The notes: generated by a model from the sequence alone, not told the origin. A DNA stretch of 64,000 nt from Flaviflagellibacter rhizophilus (GCF_033898525.1 NZ_JAXAFJ010000004.1:199159-263158); one strand, 5' to 3'. Counted from the stretch's first letter, positions 41,894-51,275 are shown. Numbers and translations: made by a program.

Positions 41894-44248
41894 CTAACGC
41901 TCCGGCGGCATCGCAGCGGCCCGCGACGAAACCACGCTTTTCCTGATGACGGCATGTACACCCCAATTGCCATCCGCCACCTGCGTGACACCGAAATCAA
42001 CGGCGACCGACATGAGGGAAACAGCTTCGTCTTCCTCGAGATCGAAGCACTCCATGAGGAACTTCCGCGCGGTTCGAAAAGCGGTCTTCATCGCTCTGTC
42101 GAGCGATGACTTCTTGAAAACCTCCGATTGCGCGTTTCGCCCGAGCTCCCGAAGATAATTCGGATAGCTGAAACCATGGACGATCCATTCGTCCGGCGTT
42201 TCCAGAAGCGGGCTGGACAGGCCGTTGAGGTAGGCCTTCCCCGTCTCGTTCCGCTTATGGAGGACCAGTCTGATATCACCCGTCAGCGAGCATTCGAGCG
42301 CGGTGCCGCTGATCTCTCCGTCCCCTTGGGCAAGATGGGGATCGCCGATCGAGAGCAGGGCTCCGGGCACCGCGACCGGCAGGTACAGGGAGCTGCCCTT
42401 ACCCGCCCGCCAATTATCGATGTTACCGCCGAAATAGCCGGGCGGCACCGTGTCCACGATGTCGACCTCGCGGGGCGCGACGGCAATGAACCCGAAATGA
42501 GGGCGTATCGGAACGCGAAGCCCTTCCATGAAGCCAGTCCGCTCCTGGATTGTTGCGCGGTCGATCGGAACGCCGGGATAGTCGATCGTCTCGTGGACGA
42601 CGCCGAAAGGGTCGGTCTGCGGCGCCCAGCGATAGCTGTAAACGGCTTCCGCGAAGCCGGAGGAGCCGTTGGCCTCCGTGCGGAAGATCGTCACGATCTC
42701 GCGGTTGCGCGGGCCGTCCAGCATATCGTCGTAATGGTACCCCCAGGCACCGGCCACATTGCTGCCGAAGGCGTAGCCCGCAAACTCCGGATTGGCGCAG
42801 GGCCGCGGCCGGATGTCGAGGATCTGCACCTCCAGCACATCGCCGGGCTCCGCGCCATGGACGTAGATCGGCCCGGTGCAGATATGGACACCGAAGCCCT
42901 CGCCGGCGCCTCGCCCGAAGATCGTCGCGTTCATCGGCCCTGCGCCGCGCCTGTCCACCGCCTTGTAGTCGGGCGTCCATGCGAAGACGCTTTCCGCGCC
43001 GGCATCGCCCGAGATCATGCGCGCCTCGTCGTCATAGGCGTGCTGGGTCAGGGTCTCGACGGTGATCTCGGCGTTCGGCCGCACCCGCAAGACCGGCGGT
43101 ATCGAGCGGCTGAGGTAACCCCAGTGAACCGTGTCCCGCGACACGGCGATATGATGACGCTCCGGCGTGCTGGTCGGCGCAGGCGCCGGCCTCGACGGGA
43201 CCACAAGCGATGGTTCCTCGATCAGCGGAACAGCCGGCTTTGTTCCCGGCCGTGTGCCGGTGTGCAGCGGCCGGCCGCGCGTCCACCGGGTCGTGCTCAG
43301 TTCGGGAGCCGATTTACGAAAATCGCGCGGTGAGGTTCCGTAAGCCGCGCTGAACACCCGACTGAAATGAGCCTGATCGGGAAAGCCCCAGCGAAACGCG
43401 ATCTCCGCAATGCTGCGGTCGGCATGCTGCGGATTGACCAGTTCGAGCCGGCAGTGCTCCAGACGGCGGTGGCGGACATGTTCCGAGAACGAGCGGTCGT
43501 GGCCCTCGAACAGGCGCTGGATGTAGCGCGGCGAGAGCCCTTCCTCCTTGGCGATGCAAGCGATCGACAGGTCCGGATCGCGCAGCCGTGCTTCGACGAT
43601 TGCGCAGACACGGGCGAAGTGCCCGGCCTGCACCTGGGTGGCGCTGTCCTCGTCCGGCCGCGCTTCGGCAAGCATCGAGGACACGACAAGTTCTGTGACC
43701 GCGATTTCGCCGGCGATGAGATCGCCATCTTCAGCCATGGCAAACTGGCTGGCGAGCACGCGCATGACCGGCCGTGCGGCGGCGGCGGCGACCGTCTCCC
43801 CGAGCACGGTGCCGGAGACGACCGGCGCGCGACCCATGCGGCCCGCCATTCGCTCGCGCGGCAGCTGGAGAAGCAGGAGCTCGAAGTCGTTGCGGAACTG
43901 GAGCGACCACGGGGTCTGCGCATCGCAGACCCACAGATCGCCGTCGGCGAACTCGCTGACCCGCCGGCCGCCATCGCCGATATGACCACGCCCGTACTGA
44001 ACGAAGCCGATGAGGATGGAGGTATCCTTACGCCCCGGAAGGCCGGCGAAGTCCTGCGCCGTCGAACGCAGCAGGGTCGCCTTCGTACCCGTTGGCAGAG
44101 AACGCGTGGCGATCTCGCCGAAATCGAAGCCCGTCTCGTCGCGGTGCCGGCCGATGATCGACAGGGAGCGCAGGGTTTCCTGCCATGCCCCTTCCTGCTT
44201 GCCCTTGGGAAAAGCGCTGATGGAGATAGGATCGAAGGGGCGGTTCAT
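41894..44248 (-). CDS. AraC-type transcription regulator fused to acetamidase/formamidase
   Basis: One uninterrupted frame of 784 codons encodes two whole proteins. Residues 1-225 resemble the AraC ligand-binding-like domain (FGEIATRSLPTGTKATLLRS, ADGDLWVCDAQTPW). Residues about 227-312 are the AraC double helix-turn-helix (IACIAKEEGLSPRYIQRLFE, IAEIAFRWGFPDQAHFSRVF, YGTSPRDFRKS). A Pro-rich linker (about 313-360) leads to a full FmdA/AmdA amidase domain of about 420 residues (VETLTQHAYDDEARMISGD, DRRGAGPMNATIFGRGAGEG). The chain thus has both the regulator and the enzyme that usually hydrolyses short amides. ATG 44248 is preferred. It is divergent from a TRAP importer operon, its probable target. 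Confidence 0.9.
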   Translation of the reverse strand: MNRPFDPISISAFPKGKQEGAWQETLRSLSIIGRHRDETGFDFGEIATRSLPTGTKATLLRSTAQDFAGLPGRKDTSILIGFVQYGRGHIGDGGRRVSEFADGDLWVCDAQTPWSLQFRNDFELLLLQLPRERMAGRMGRAPVVSGTVLGETVAAAAARPVMRVLASQFAMAEDGDLIAGEIAVTELVVSSMLAEARPDEDSATQVQAGHFARVCAIVEARLRDPDLSIACIAKEEGLSPRYIQRLFEGHDRSFSEHVRHRRLEHCRLELVNPQHADRSIAEIAFRWGFPDQAHFSRVFSAAYGTSPRDFRKSAPELSTTRWTRGRPLHTGTRPGTKPAVPLIEEPSLVVPSRPAPAPTSTPERHHIAVSRDTVHWGYLSRSIPPVLRVRPNAEITVETLTQHAYDDEARMISGDAGAESVFAWTPDYKAVDRRGAGPMNATIFGRGAGEGFGVHICTGPIYVHGAEPGDVLEVQILDIRPRPCANPEFAGYAFGSNVAGAWGYHYDDMLDGPRNREIVTIFRTEANGSSGFAEAVYSYRWAPQTDPFGVVHETIDYPGVPIDRATIQERTGFMEGLRVPIRPHFGFIAVAPREVDIVDTVPPGYFGGNIDNWRAGKGSSLYLPVAVPGALLSIGDPHLAQGDGEISGTALECSLTGDIRLVLHKRNETGKAYLNGLSSPLLETPDEWIVHGFSYPNYLRELGRNAQSEVFKKSSLDRAMKTAFRTARKFLMECFDLEEDEAVSLMSVAVDFGVTQVADGNWGVHAVIRKSVVSSRAAAMPPER

Positions 44249-44614
44249 AGGGCGGCATCCGGACTGCTGCCCTGGGCCGCTGCAGGGCTCGTGCCATCTT
44301 GACGAACCGCGCACAATAACTTGCCTGAACCTGCTGACGTCCCGCTGGTGCTTCCCTCTAACGTGCTGTGTCTCTTAACGAATTCGCAAATTTTGGCGGT
44401 CCCGAGGACAGGCAGCCGCGCTGTGATGCCGATTGCGGACAGCAGTGTTGCCTGCGAGATTTGCCGCACATCGATGAGGCAGCGTCGCCTCGCCGGGCAT
44501 CAACATCAATCCTGTGCACATTCGCTGTGCGCCACCCGAACCGCTGTCCGCCCGGACGGCGCGGTCGAACACATCATGCCGCCGCCGGACGGTTGCGGAG
44601 CGAGAGAGGTCGAG
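44249..44614. promoter_or_regulatory. Divergent promoter region of AraC-amidase fusion and TRAP operon
   Basis: This is a 366-base gap between divergent genes. It contains the 8-base palindrome CGAATTCG (near 44379-44386) in a short AT-rich patch, and the long-range inverted repeat GCGGACAGC (44435-44443) / GCTGTCCGC (44543-44551). No coding function was recognised; plus-strand frames here are upstream extensions of the TRAP gene. Autoregulation by the fusion protein from this region is likely but unproven. Confidence 0.4.
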
Positions 44615-45694
44615 ATGGATCGCCGTAATTTCCTCATCGGAGGCGTCGCCGGCACTGCGGCGCTCGCCGCGCCGGCCGTGGCCAGCGCCCAGCAGACCTT
44701 CAACTGGAAGATGACCAATTCCTACGGTCCGGGCTCGCCGTTCTATGTGACCGGCCCGGGAAGTCCGACGCACTTCTGCGAACTGGTGAAGACCATGTCC
44801 GGCGGGCGCCTGAACATCCAGCACTTCGCGGCAGGCGAGTTGATCCCCGCCTTCGAGGGCTTCGACGCCGTCTCCGCCGGCACGGTCGAGATGAACGCCT
44901 CGAACTCGTATTTCTGGGCCGGCAAGGTGCCGGCGGCGCAGTTCTTCACCACCGTTCCGTTTGGCCTCAACTTCCAGGGCCATACCGCCTGGATCTATCA
45001 CGGCGGCGGCCTCGCTTTGTGGGAGGAGCTCTACACGCCCTTCAATCTGGTGCCGATGCCGCTGGGCAATACGGGCGTGCAGATGACGGGCTGGTTCCGC
45101 AAGCCGATCGAGAAGGTCGAGGACTTCAAGGGCCTCAAGATGCGCATTCCCGGCCTTGCCGGTAAGGTCTACGCCAAGCTCGGCGTGGACGTGAAGCTTC
45201 TGCCCGGCGGCGAGATCTTCCCGGCGCTGGAGCGCGGCGTCATCGACGCAGCGGAATTCGTCGGCCCGTTCCAGGACCGTCGCCTCGGCCTGCAGAAGGC
45301 CGCCAAATACTATTACACGACCGGCTGGCACGAGCCGAACAACGTCACCGAGTTGATCGTGAACAAGGCCGCCTGGGACAGCCTTCCGGCGGATCTGAAG
45401 GAGATCGTGCGCAGCGCCGCCGCAGCCTGCGTCGTCACCAGCCACACCTGGTGCGAAGCCACGAACTCCGACGCTCTGGACGAACTGGTCGCCAAGGAAG
45501 GCGTAACCGCCGGCCCGCTGCCCGGCCCGGTGGTGGACAAGCTGCGGGAGGTCACCAACCAGACGCTGACCGACCTCGCCAATAGCAATCCCAAGATCAA
45601 GAAGGTCTACGACTCGTTCACCGCCTTCAAGGCGAAGCACGACAAGTGGGCCGGCGTCTCCGAAGCCGTCTATCAAGACCAGATCCGCGTCTGA
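44615..45694 (+). CDS. TRAP transporter periplasmic binding protein (DctP/TakP-like), Tat-exported
   Basis: The 359-residue protein has a twin-arginine-type start (MDRRNFLIGG) with a hydrophobic stretch and a likely cut after ASA. The mature part is a DctP-family binder (FNWKMTNSYGPGSPFY, GAGELIPAFEGFDAV-like region, LPLGNTGVQMTGWFRKPI). The conserved Arg for carboxylate binding falls in LKMRIPGLAG. Members bind 2-oxo acids and other carboxylates. AGAGAGG precedes the ATG. DctQ and DctM genes follow directly. Confidence 0.92.
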   Translation: MDRRNFLIGGVAGTAALAAPAVASAQQTFNWKMTNSYGPGSPFYVTGPGSPTHFCELVKTMSGGRLNIQHFAAGELIPAFEGFDAVSAGTVEMNASNSYFWAGKVPAAQFFTTVPFGLNFQGHTAWIYHGGGLALWEELYTPFNLVPMPLGNTGVQMTGWFRKPIEKVEDFKGLKMRIPGLAGKVYAKLGVDVKLLPGGEIFPALERGVIDAAEFVGPFQDRRLGLQKAAKYYYTTGWHEPNNVTELIVNKAAWDSLPADLKEIVRSAAAACVVTSHTWCEATNSDALDELVAKEGVTAGPLPGPVVDKLREVTNQTLTDLANSNPKIKKVYDSFTAFKAKHDKWAGVSEAVYQDQIRV

Positions 45695-45698
45695 CGCC

Positions 45699-46247
45699 GT
45701 GGTCGAGACGCTGGAGAAATGGGCGCGCGGTCTCGACCTGATCGTCGAGGCCGTGGGCCGGGCCGCGGCCTGGACCGGCTTCGCCCTTGTGGTGGTGATG
45801 GCCGCGAATGTGCTGCTCCGCTACCTGTTCAACACGGGTTCGGTGGCGATGCAGGAGCTGGAATGGCACCTGATGTCGCCGCTCACGCTGCTGTGCATCG
45901 CCTACACGATCAAGCACGAGGGCCATGTCCAGGTCGACATCGTCTTCAGCCGCCTGCCGCCCGTCGTTCAGCACGCCGTCAACCTGTTCTCGGCGGTCGC
46001 GATCCTCATCATCTCGCTGATCATCATCAAGATCTCGATCCCCTATGTGATGCAGTCCTGGCGCATCGGCGAGGGCTCTCCGGATCCCGGCGGCCTGCCC
46101 TACCGCTTCATCCTCAAGGCGCTCATCCCGGCCGGCTTCGTGCTTCTGGCGCTGCAAAGCCTCGCCTGGGTGCTGCGCACACTCCAACCCTTTCTAGGCG
46201 GCTCCGACAGAGCCGGCAGCCCGGTGAGCATCAATGCCGTGGAATGA
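45699..46247 (+). CDS. TRAP transporter small permease (DctQ)
   Basis: The 182-residue protein has four predicted membrane helices and the DctQ-type motif MQELEWHLMSPLTLLCIAYTIKHEGHVQVD in pieces across residues 47-80. It starts with GTG four bases after the binding-protein stop and overlaps the large permease gene by 14 bases. Confidence 0.9.
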   Translation: MVETLEKWARGLDLIVEAVGRAAAWTGFALVVVMAANVLLRYLFNTGSVAMQELEWHLMSPLTLLCIAYTIKHEGHVQVDIVFSRLPPVVQHAVNLFSAVAILIISLIIIKISIPYVMQSWRIGEGSPDPGGLPYRFILKALIPAGFVLLALQSLAWVLRTLQPFLGGSDRAGSPVSINAVE

Positions 46248-47559
46248 AGTTCTCGCGCTCGCCTGCATCGGGTCGTTCTTCGTCCTGCTGTTCCTGGGCG
46301 TTCCTGTTGCGCTGACCCTTGCGATCTCCGGCTTCTTCTTCGGGTGGCTCGGCTTCGGCACCACCCTGTTCAACCTGCTGCCCGCACGCATCTACGGCGT
46401 CACGGCGAACTACACGCTGATTGCGATTCCGCTGTTCGTCTTCATGGGCGTAATGCTCGAGAAGTCGCGCATGGCGGATGAGCTGATGGAGGTCATCGGC
46501 CACATCTCCGGCAATCTGCGCGGCGGCATGGGCCTCGGCATCATCTTCGTCGGCATGCTGATGGGCGCCACAACCGGCATCGTCGGCGCGACCATCGTCA
46601 CCCTCGGCCTCCTGACGCTGCCGACATTGCTGCGGCGCGGCTATGACAAGAGCCTTGCCTGCGGCACCATCTGCGCGTCCGGCACGCTCGGGCAGCTGAT
46701 TCCGCCGAGCACCATCCTCATCCTGCTCGCGGACATCCTTGGCGAGTCCGTCGGCACCCTGTTCGCGGCGGCCATCCTTCCCGGGCTGCTGCTGACCGGC
46801 ATCCTCGCCGCCTACATGCTCATCGTGGGCATGATCTGGCCGGATAAAGTGCCCCCGATTCCGCTCGAGGAACGGCGTGCCCTGCCAACCCGCGTCCTCT
46901 TGATGAAGGTGCTCAAGGTGGGCCTGCCGCCCATCGCGCTCATCATCGCGGTGCTGGGCTCCATCATCGGCGGCATTGCCGCGCCGACGGAGGCCGCCAG
47001 CATGGGGGCGCTCGGCTCGATCCTCGTGGCCGCCGTGGCCGGGCGCCTGAGCTGGCGGACGCTTGTGGAGACCGTGCACTCGACCGCCCGCATCACAGCC
47101 ATGATGTTCTTCATCCTGATCTGCTCGCAGGTGTTCGCGCTCTCCTTCCGCGGGCTGGGCGGGGAACGGCTGGTGCACGACGCCTTCAGCATGGTGCCGG
47201 GCGGTACCACGGGCGTGATGATCTTCATGCTCGCCATCATCTTCGTGCTGGGCTTCTTCATCGAGTGGATCGAGATTAGCTACATCGTGGTTCCGATGTT
47301 CCTGCCCCTGATGCAGGCCGGCGGCATCGACCTGGTGTGGGCGGCGGCGCTGATCGCCACCGTGCTGCAGACCTCGTTCCTGACGCCGCCCTTCGGCTGG
47401 GCGCTCTTCTACCTGCGCGGCGTGGCGCCGCCCGAAGTCACCACGCTCGACATCTACAAGGGCGTGGTGCCCTTCATCGGACTTCAACTGATCGCGCTGA
47501 CCCTGGTGTTCGCCTTCCCCGGCCTGGCCACCTGGCTTCCCGAAGCCATCGGCTGGTAG
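46234..47559 (+). CDS. TRAP transporter large permease (DctM)
   Basis: The 441-residue membrane protein has 11-12 helices and the DctM features FMGVMLEKSRMADELMEV, GATTGIVGATIVTLGLL and LIPPSTILILLADI. It forms the sodium-driven carboxylate pathway with DctP and DctQ. The gamma-glutamyltransferase gene follows 7 bases later. Confidence 0.93.
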   Translation: MPWNEVLALACIGSFFVLLFLGVPVALTLAISGFFFGWLGFGTTLFNLLPARIYGVTANYTLIAIPLFVFMGVMLEKSRMADELMEVIGHISGNLRGGMGLGIIFVGMLMGATTGIVGATIVTLGLLTLPTLLRRGYDKSLACGTICASGTLGQLIPPSTILILLADILGESVGTLFAAAILPGLLLTGILAAYMLIVGMIWPDKVPPIPLEERRALPTRVLLMKVLKVGLPPIALIIAVLGSIIGGIAAPTEAASMGALGSILVAAVAGRLSWRTLVETVHSTARITAMMFFILICSQVFALSFRGLGGERLVHDAFSMVPGGTTGVMIFMLAIIFVLGFFIEWIEISYIVVPMFLPLMQAGGIDLVWAAALIATVLQTSFLTPPFGWALFYLRGVAPPEVTTLDIYKGVVPFIGLQLIALTLVFAFPGLATWLPEAIGW

Positions 47560-47566
47560 ACCGCGG

Positions 47567-49159
47567 ATGCTGAACACGGTTCGTGCGCGGCGGGGCATGG
47601 TGACCTCGCCGCATCATCTGGCGAGCGAAACAGGCCTGCGCGTGCTGCGCGAGGGCGGCAATGCCATCGAGGCCATGGTGGCGATGGCGGCGACCGTGGC
47701 CGTGGTCTACCCGCACATGAACGGCATCGGCGGGGACGGCTTCTGGCTCATCGCCGTCCCCGGCGAGGAGCCCGTCGCGATCGAAGCCTGCGGAAAGGCC
47801 GCTGCGCTTGCGGATGCCGGTTTTTACCGCGAGCGCGGCCTTGCCAGCGTTCCGACACGCGGGCCGCTGGCGGCGAACACCGTGGCGGCGACGGTCTCCG
47901 GATGGGAGGAGGCGCTGCGGCTCTCTTCCGCCCATGGCGGCACGCTGCCGCTGCCACGCCTGCTGGAAGATGCCATCTGGCATGCCGCGCACGGCGTTCC
48001 GGTCACCGCGAGCCAAAACGCTCTCAGCGCCGCCAAGCTGCACGAACTGCGCGACGTCCCGGGCTTCGCCGACGCATTCCTGCCCGGTGGCCGGGTGCCC
48101 GACGCGGGCAACACGCTTCGTGCGCCGGCGCTCGCCGAGACGCTGCGGCGGCTCGGCCGCGATGGCATCCAGGACTTCTACAGTGGCGCTCTCGCCCGCG
48201 ACATCGCCGCCGATCTTGAGGCGACAGGTTCTCCCGTGCGCGGCGAGGACCTCGCGCGCCATCAGGCCCGCTGCCGGACACCCTTGTCCATGCGCTTGCC
48301 CGGCGCGACGCTGTACAATTTTCCCCCGCCCACGCAGGGGCTTTCGTCCCTGATGATCCTCGGCATCTTCGACAGGCTGGGTGTGGAGAGCGCCGATGGC
48401 TTCGACCATGTTCACGGGCTGGTGGAAGCGACCAAGCGCGCCTTCCTCGTTCGCGACCGGGTCATCGGAGATCCCGATGCCATGCGCGACATGCCGCAAT
48501 CCTTCCTCGCCGACGAGGTGCTGGAAAGGCTCGCTGAAGGGGTCGACAAATCCCAGGCCATGCCCTGGCCGGCGCCGCCGTCCGCCGGGGATACGGTGTG
48601 GCTGGGTGCGATCGACGGCAACGGCCTCTGCGTCAGCTTCATCCAGAGCATCTTCTTCGAGTTCGGCTCCGGCGTCGTGCTGCCGCAAACCGGCATCCTG
48701 TGGCAGAACCGGGGCGCCGGCTTCGTCCTGAACGACGAAAACAGCCCGCGAGCCCTGAAGCCCGGCCGCCGCCCCTTCCACACGCTCAACCCGGCCTTCG
48801 CGCGCTTCGATGACGGGCGCGACATGGTCTACGGAACCATGGGCGGCGAAGGCCAGCCGCAAACTCAAGCCGCGGTCTTCAGCCGCTATGCGATGTTCGG
48901 CCAGGACCTCCAGGCCGCCGTCACCGCGCCGCGCTGGCTGCTCGGCCGGACATGGGGTGAGGATAGCGTCACCCTGAAGCTGGAAAGCCGCTTTCCGGAC
49001 GCCCTGATCTCATCGCTCCGCGACGCAGGACACGATGTCGAGGTCGTTGAGCCCTTCACCTCCACCATGGGTCATGCGGGCGCCATCGTCAGGCACGGAA
49101 ATGGGCTACTGGAAGGCGCAGGCGACCCGCGCAGCGATGGCACCGCCTACGCGTTCTAG
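47567..49159 (+). CDS. Gamma-glutamyltransferase family protein (Ntn hydrolase)
   Basis: The 530-residue proenzyme has the N-terminal GGT blocks (GMVTSPHHLASETGLRVLREGGNAIEA, NGIGGDGFWLIA). The presumed self-cleavage site has nucleophile Thr in AGDTVWLGAID, and MGGEGQPQTQAAV follows late in the chain. Family members hydrolyse or transfer gamma-glutamyl or related acyl groups. No signal peptide is visible, so it is likely cytoplasmic, unlike classical periplasmic GGT. As last gene of a TRAP operon it may process the imported carboxylate, perhaps a gamma-glutamyl or lactam compound. Confidence 0.88.
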   Translation: MLNTVRARRGMVTSPHHLASETGLRVLREGGNAIEAMVAMAATVAVVYPHMNGIGGDGFWLIAVPGEEPVAIEACGKAAALADAGFYRERGLASVPTRGPLAANTVAATVSGWEEALRLSSAHGGTLPLPRLLEDAIWHAAHGVPVTASQNALSAAKLHELRDVPGFADAFLPGGRVPDAGNTLRAPALAETLRRLGRDGIQDFYSGALARDIAADLEATGSPVRGEDLARHQARCRTPLSMRLPGATLYNFPPPTQGLSSLMILGIFDRLGVESADGFDHVHGLVEATKRAFLVRDRVIGDPDAMRDMPQSFLADEVLERLAEGVDKSQAMPWPAPPSAGDTVWLGAIDGNGLCVSFIQSIFFEFGSGVVLPQTGILWQNRGAGFVLNDENSPRALKPGRRPFHTLNPAFARFDDGRDMVYGTMGGEGQPQTQAAVFSRYAMFGQDLQAAVTAPRWLLGRTWGEDSVTLKLESRFPDALISSLRDAGHDVEVVEPFTSTMGHAGAIVRHGNGLLEGAGDPRSDGTAYAF

Positions 49160-49166
49160 ACAACAG

Positions 49167-49229
49167 GGGGGAGCCGCTCCGGACGTTCGACACACAAGGT
49201 GTCGGCGTGGATGCGTGATACGGCTCCCC
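49167..49229 (+). terminator. Nested stem-loop after gamma-glutamyltransferase gene
   Basis: GGGGAGCCG (49167-49175) pairs with CGGCTCCCC (49221-49229), and inside it GACAC pairs with GTGTC (49189-49203). The structure starts 8 bases past the stop. There is no T-run. It may end the TRAP operon or protect its 3' end. Confidence 0.5.
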
Positions 49230-49272
49230 AACACCGGCCTAGAAGTCGCAAGTTAAACGTGCTGGGTTACGC

Positions 49273-50016
49273 TCAGACTACGCGCTCCTCCACTACAATG
49301 GTCTCCGAGATGCCCGCCGGATCGTAGAGCCACTTAGCCAGAGCGCCTGCGGCTATCGCCCCGAGGATGGGTGCGAGCCAAAACATCCACAGCTGGGCGA
49401 TGTACTCGCCGCCTGCAAAGAGGGCTGGGCCGGTGCTTCGAGCAGGGTTTACCGAGGTGTTGGTGACCGGGATCGAGATCAGGTGGATCAACACCAAAGC
49501 AAAGCCGATCGGAATGCCGGCGAACCCCGATGCAGCACCCTTAGACGTTGTTCCGATGATGATGAAAAGGAAGAAGAAGGTAGCCAGGAACTCGATGAGG
49601 AACGCGGATCCCATGGAGAATTTGCCCGGGCTTAACTCACCATAGCCGTTCGAAGCGAAGCCTCCTGGCACCCAATCAGCCTTGCCGGAGGCTATCAGGT
49701 AAAGTGCAGTGGCACCTCCGATCGCACCGATGATCTGAGCGGCTATGTAGGGCGCGACATGTTTGTTGGCGCAGCGACCCGCGGACCATAGCCCGAGCGT
49801 CACGGCCGGATTGAAATGCCCGCCGGAGATGTGCCCAACGGCGTAGGCCATGGTCAGTACCGTGAGGCCGAAGGCGAAGGAGACACCCAGAAAACCAATG
49901 CCGAGTTCCGGGAAGGCTGCAGAGAGTACAGCTGCGCCGCATCCTCCAAAGGTCAGCCAGAATGTACCAAAGAACTCGGCACTCGCGCGACGTAGGATGT
50001 CGTTTTCCATCTGCAT
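49273..50016 (-). CDS. aqpZ: Aquaporin Z
   Basis: The 247-residue water channel has six membrane helices and the two NPA half-loops: SGGHFNPAVTLG near residue 65 and TSVNPARSTGPAL near residue 190, with the selectivity-filter Arg next to the second NPA. The start region AEFFGTFWLTFGGCGAAVL is typical of AqpZ. Codon use looks less GC-biased than in its neighbours, and no functional partner is adjacent, so it may be a later arrival. It is divergent from the hydrolase gene. Confidence 0.96.
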   Translation of the reverse strand: MQMENDILRRASAEFFGTFWLTFGGCGAAVLSAAFPELGIGFLGVSFAFGLTVLTMAYAVGHISGGHFNPAVTLGLWSAGRCANKHVAPYIAAQIIGAIGGATALYLIASGKADWVPGGFASNGYGELSPGKFSMGSAFLIEFLATFFFLFIIIGTTSKGAASGFAGIPIGFALVLIHLISIPVTNTSVNPARSTGPALFAGGEYIAQLWMFWLAPILGAIAAGALAKWLYDPAGISETIVVEERVV

Positions 50017-50343
50017 GCTCCCGGTTCAAGTAATCGTTTGATTAGCCTCAGCTCTGTGCCTCGCATGCAGCCGGAATCGTCGGGTGCACCAGGCAAGGTA
50101 GTCCACGGCCGCGGACAGTGAGGGTGACGCAAGGACAAGGCTGGAGACCGCCGGGCGGTTGTTCGAGAACTTCATCGTATTGGATAGCACGAGGTGCACA
50201 AGGAACTTCTTGCCGACAATTCGATCAATCCTGGGCCACGATCCAGAACATAAACCTCCGTATAGTTCCAATCGGCCAGCCAACCACTCAAACAAGACGT
50301 GCCGGACGGCGCTCGAATGCGTCCGCTACGAGAGGGCACATCA
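50017..50343. other. Intergenic region between aqpZ and hydrolase gene
   Basis: These 327 bases are visibly less GC-rich than the surroundings. TAATC-GTTT-GATTA at 50031-50044, just upstream of aqpZ, is a short inverted repeat. An 89-codon minus-strand frame has no recognisable features. Both divergent promoters should be here. Confidence 0.35.
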
Positions 50344-51180
50344 ATGGCTTACGTTACCACTTCAGACGGCACGGACATCTTCTACAAGGATTGGGGATCG
50401 AAGGACGCACAGCCGATCGTGTTTCATCACGGCTGGCCGCTATCGTCCGACGACTGGGACGCCCAGATGCTGTTCTTCCTTGCGAACGGCTATCGCGTCG
50501 TGGCGCATGACCGCCGGGGCCATGGTCGCTCCTCGCAGGTCGGCACGGGCCATGACATGGACCATTACGCCTCGGACGCATCAGCCGTGGCCGAGCATCT
50601 CGATCTTCGCAACGCTGTCCATATCGGCCACTCCACCGGCGGCGGCGAAGTTGCCCGTTATGTCGCCAAGTACGGGGAGCCGCAGGGTCGCGTGGCCAAG
50701 GCGGTCCTGGTGAGCGCCGTTCCCCCGCTGATGGTCAAGACGGATGCGAACCCGGGAGGCACGCCGATCGAGGTGTTCGACGGCTTCCGGCAGGCGCTCG
50801 CGGCCAATCGCGCGGACTTCTTCCTGGCTGTCGCCTCGGGGCCGTTCTACGGCTTCAATCGTCCGGACGCGAAGGTCTCGCAGGCGGTGATCCAGAATTG
50901 GTGGCGGCAGGGAATGATGGGCAGTGCACAGGCTCATTACGAAGGCATCAAGGCCTTCTCCGAGACCGATCAGACTGCGGACCTCAAGGCCATCAGCGTG
51001 CCCACTCTGGTCATCCAGGGCGATGACGATCAGGTGGTGCCATACCGCGATGCGGCATTGCTGCAAGCGGAGTTGCTGAAGAACGGAACGCTGAAGATCT
51101 ACGAAGGCTTCCCGCACGGGATGCTGACCACCCACGCCGAGGTCATCAACCCGGACCTGCTCGCCTTCGTGAAGGGCTGA
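50344..51180 (+). CDS. Alpha/beta hydrolase, non-haem chloroperoxidase-like
   Basis: The 278-residue cytoplasmic enzyme has FHHGWPLSSDDWDAQM (oxyanion region), HDRRGHGRSSQ, the nucleophile elbow IGHSTGGGEVARY, the acid Asp in QGDDDQVVPY and the His in GFPHGM. This is the cofactor-free haloperoxidase/esterase group, whose natural substrates are usually esters or lactones. ATG 50344 matches the family start MAYVTTSDGTDIFYKDWG. It stands alone. Confidence 0.92.
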   Translation: MAYVTTSDGTDIFYKDWGSKDAQPIVFHHGWPLSSDDWDAQMLFFLANGYRVVAHDRRGHGRSSQVGTGHDMDHYASDASAVAEHLDLRNAVHIGHSTGGGEVARYVAKYGEPQGRVAKAVLVSAVPPLMVKTDANPGGTPIEVFDGFRQALAANRADFFLAVASGPFYGFNRPDAKVSQAVIQNWWRQGMMGSAQAHYEGIKAFSETDQTADLKAISVPTLVIQGDDDQVVPYRDAALLQAELLKNGTLKIYEGFPHGMLTTHAEVINPDLLAFVKG

Positions 51181-51275
51181 GCCGCGGCACAGCAAGTCTG
51201 CAAGAAAGGGACGGATCCTGTCAGCCCCTTTCTATGCATGCTTAAAGTGCTGCAAGAGGTGAGCCCGCGAAATCG

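Noticed and set aside
44435..44551. Long-range inverted repeat as a mobile-element end or attachment site
   Set aside because: No transposase or integrase and no target duplication nearby; 9-base arms at this distance can occur by chance.
50026..50295. 89-codon minus-strand frame between aqpZ and the hydrolase
   Set aside because: No ribosome binding site, no domain, and it occupies the divergent promoter region.
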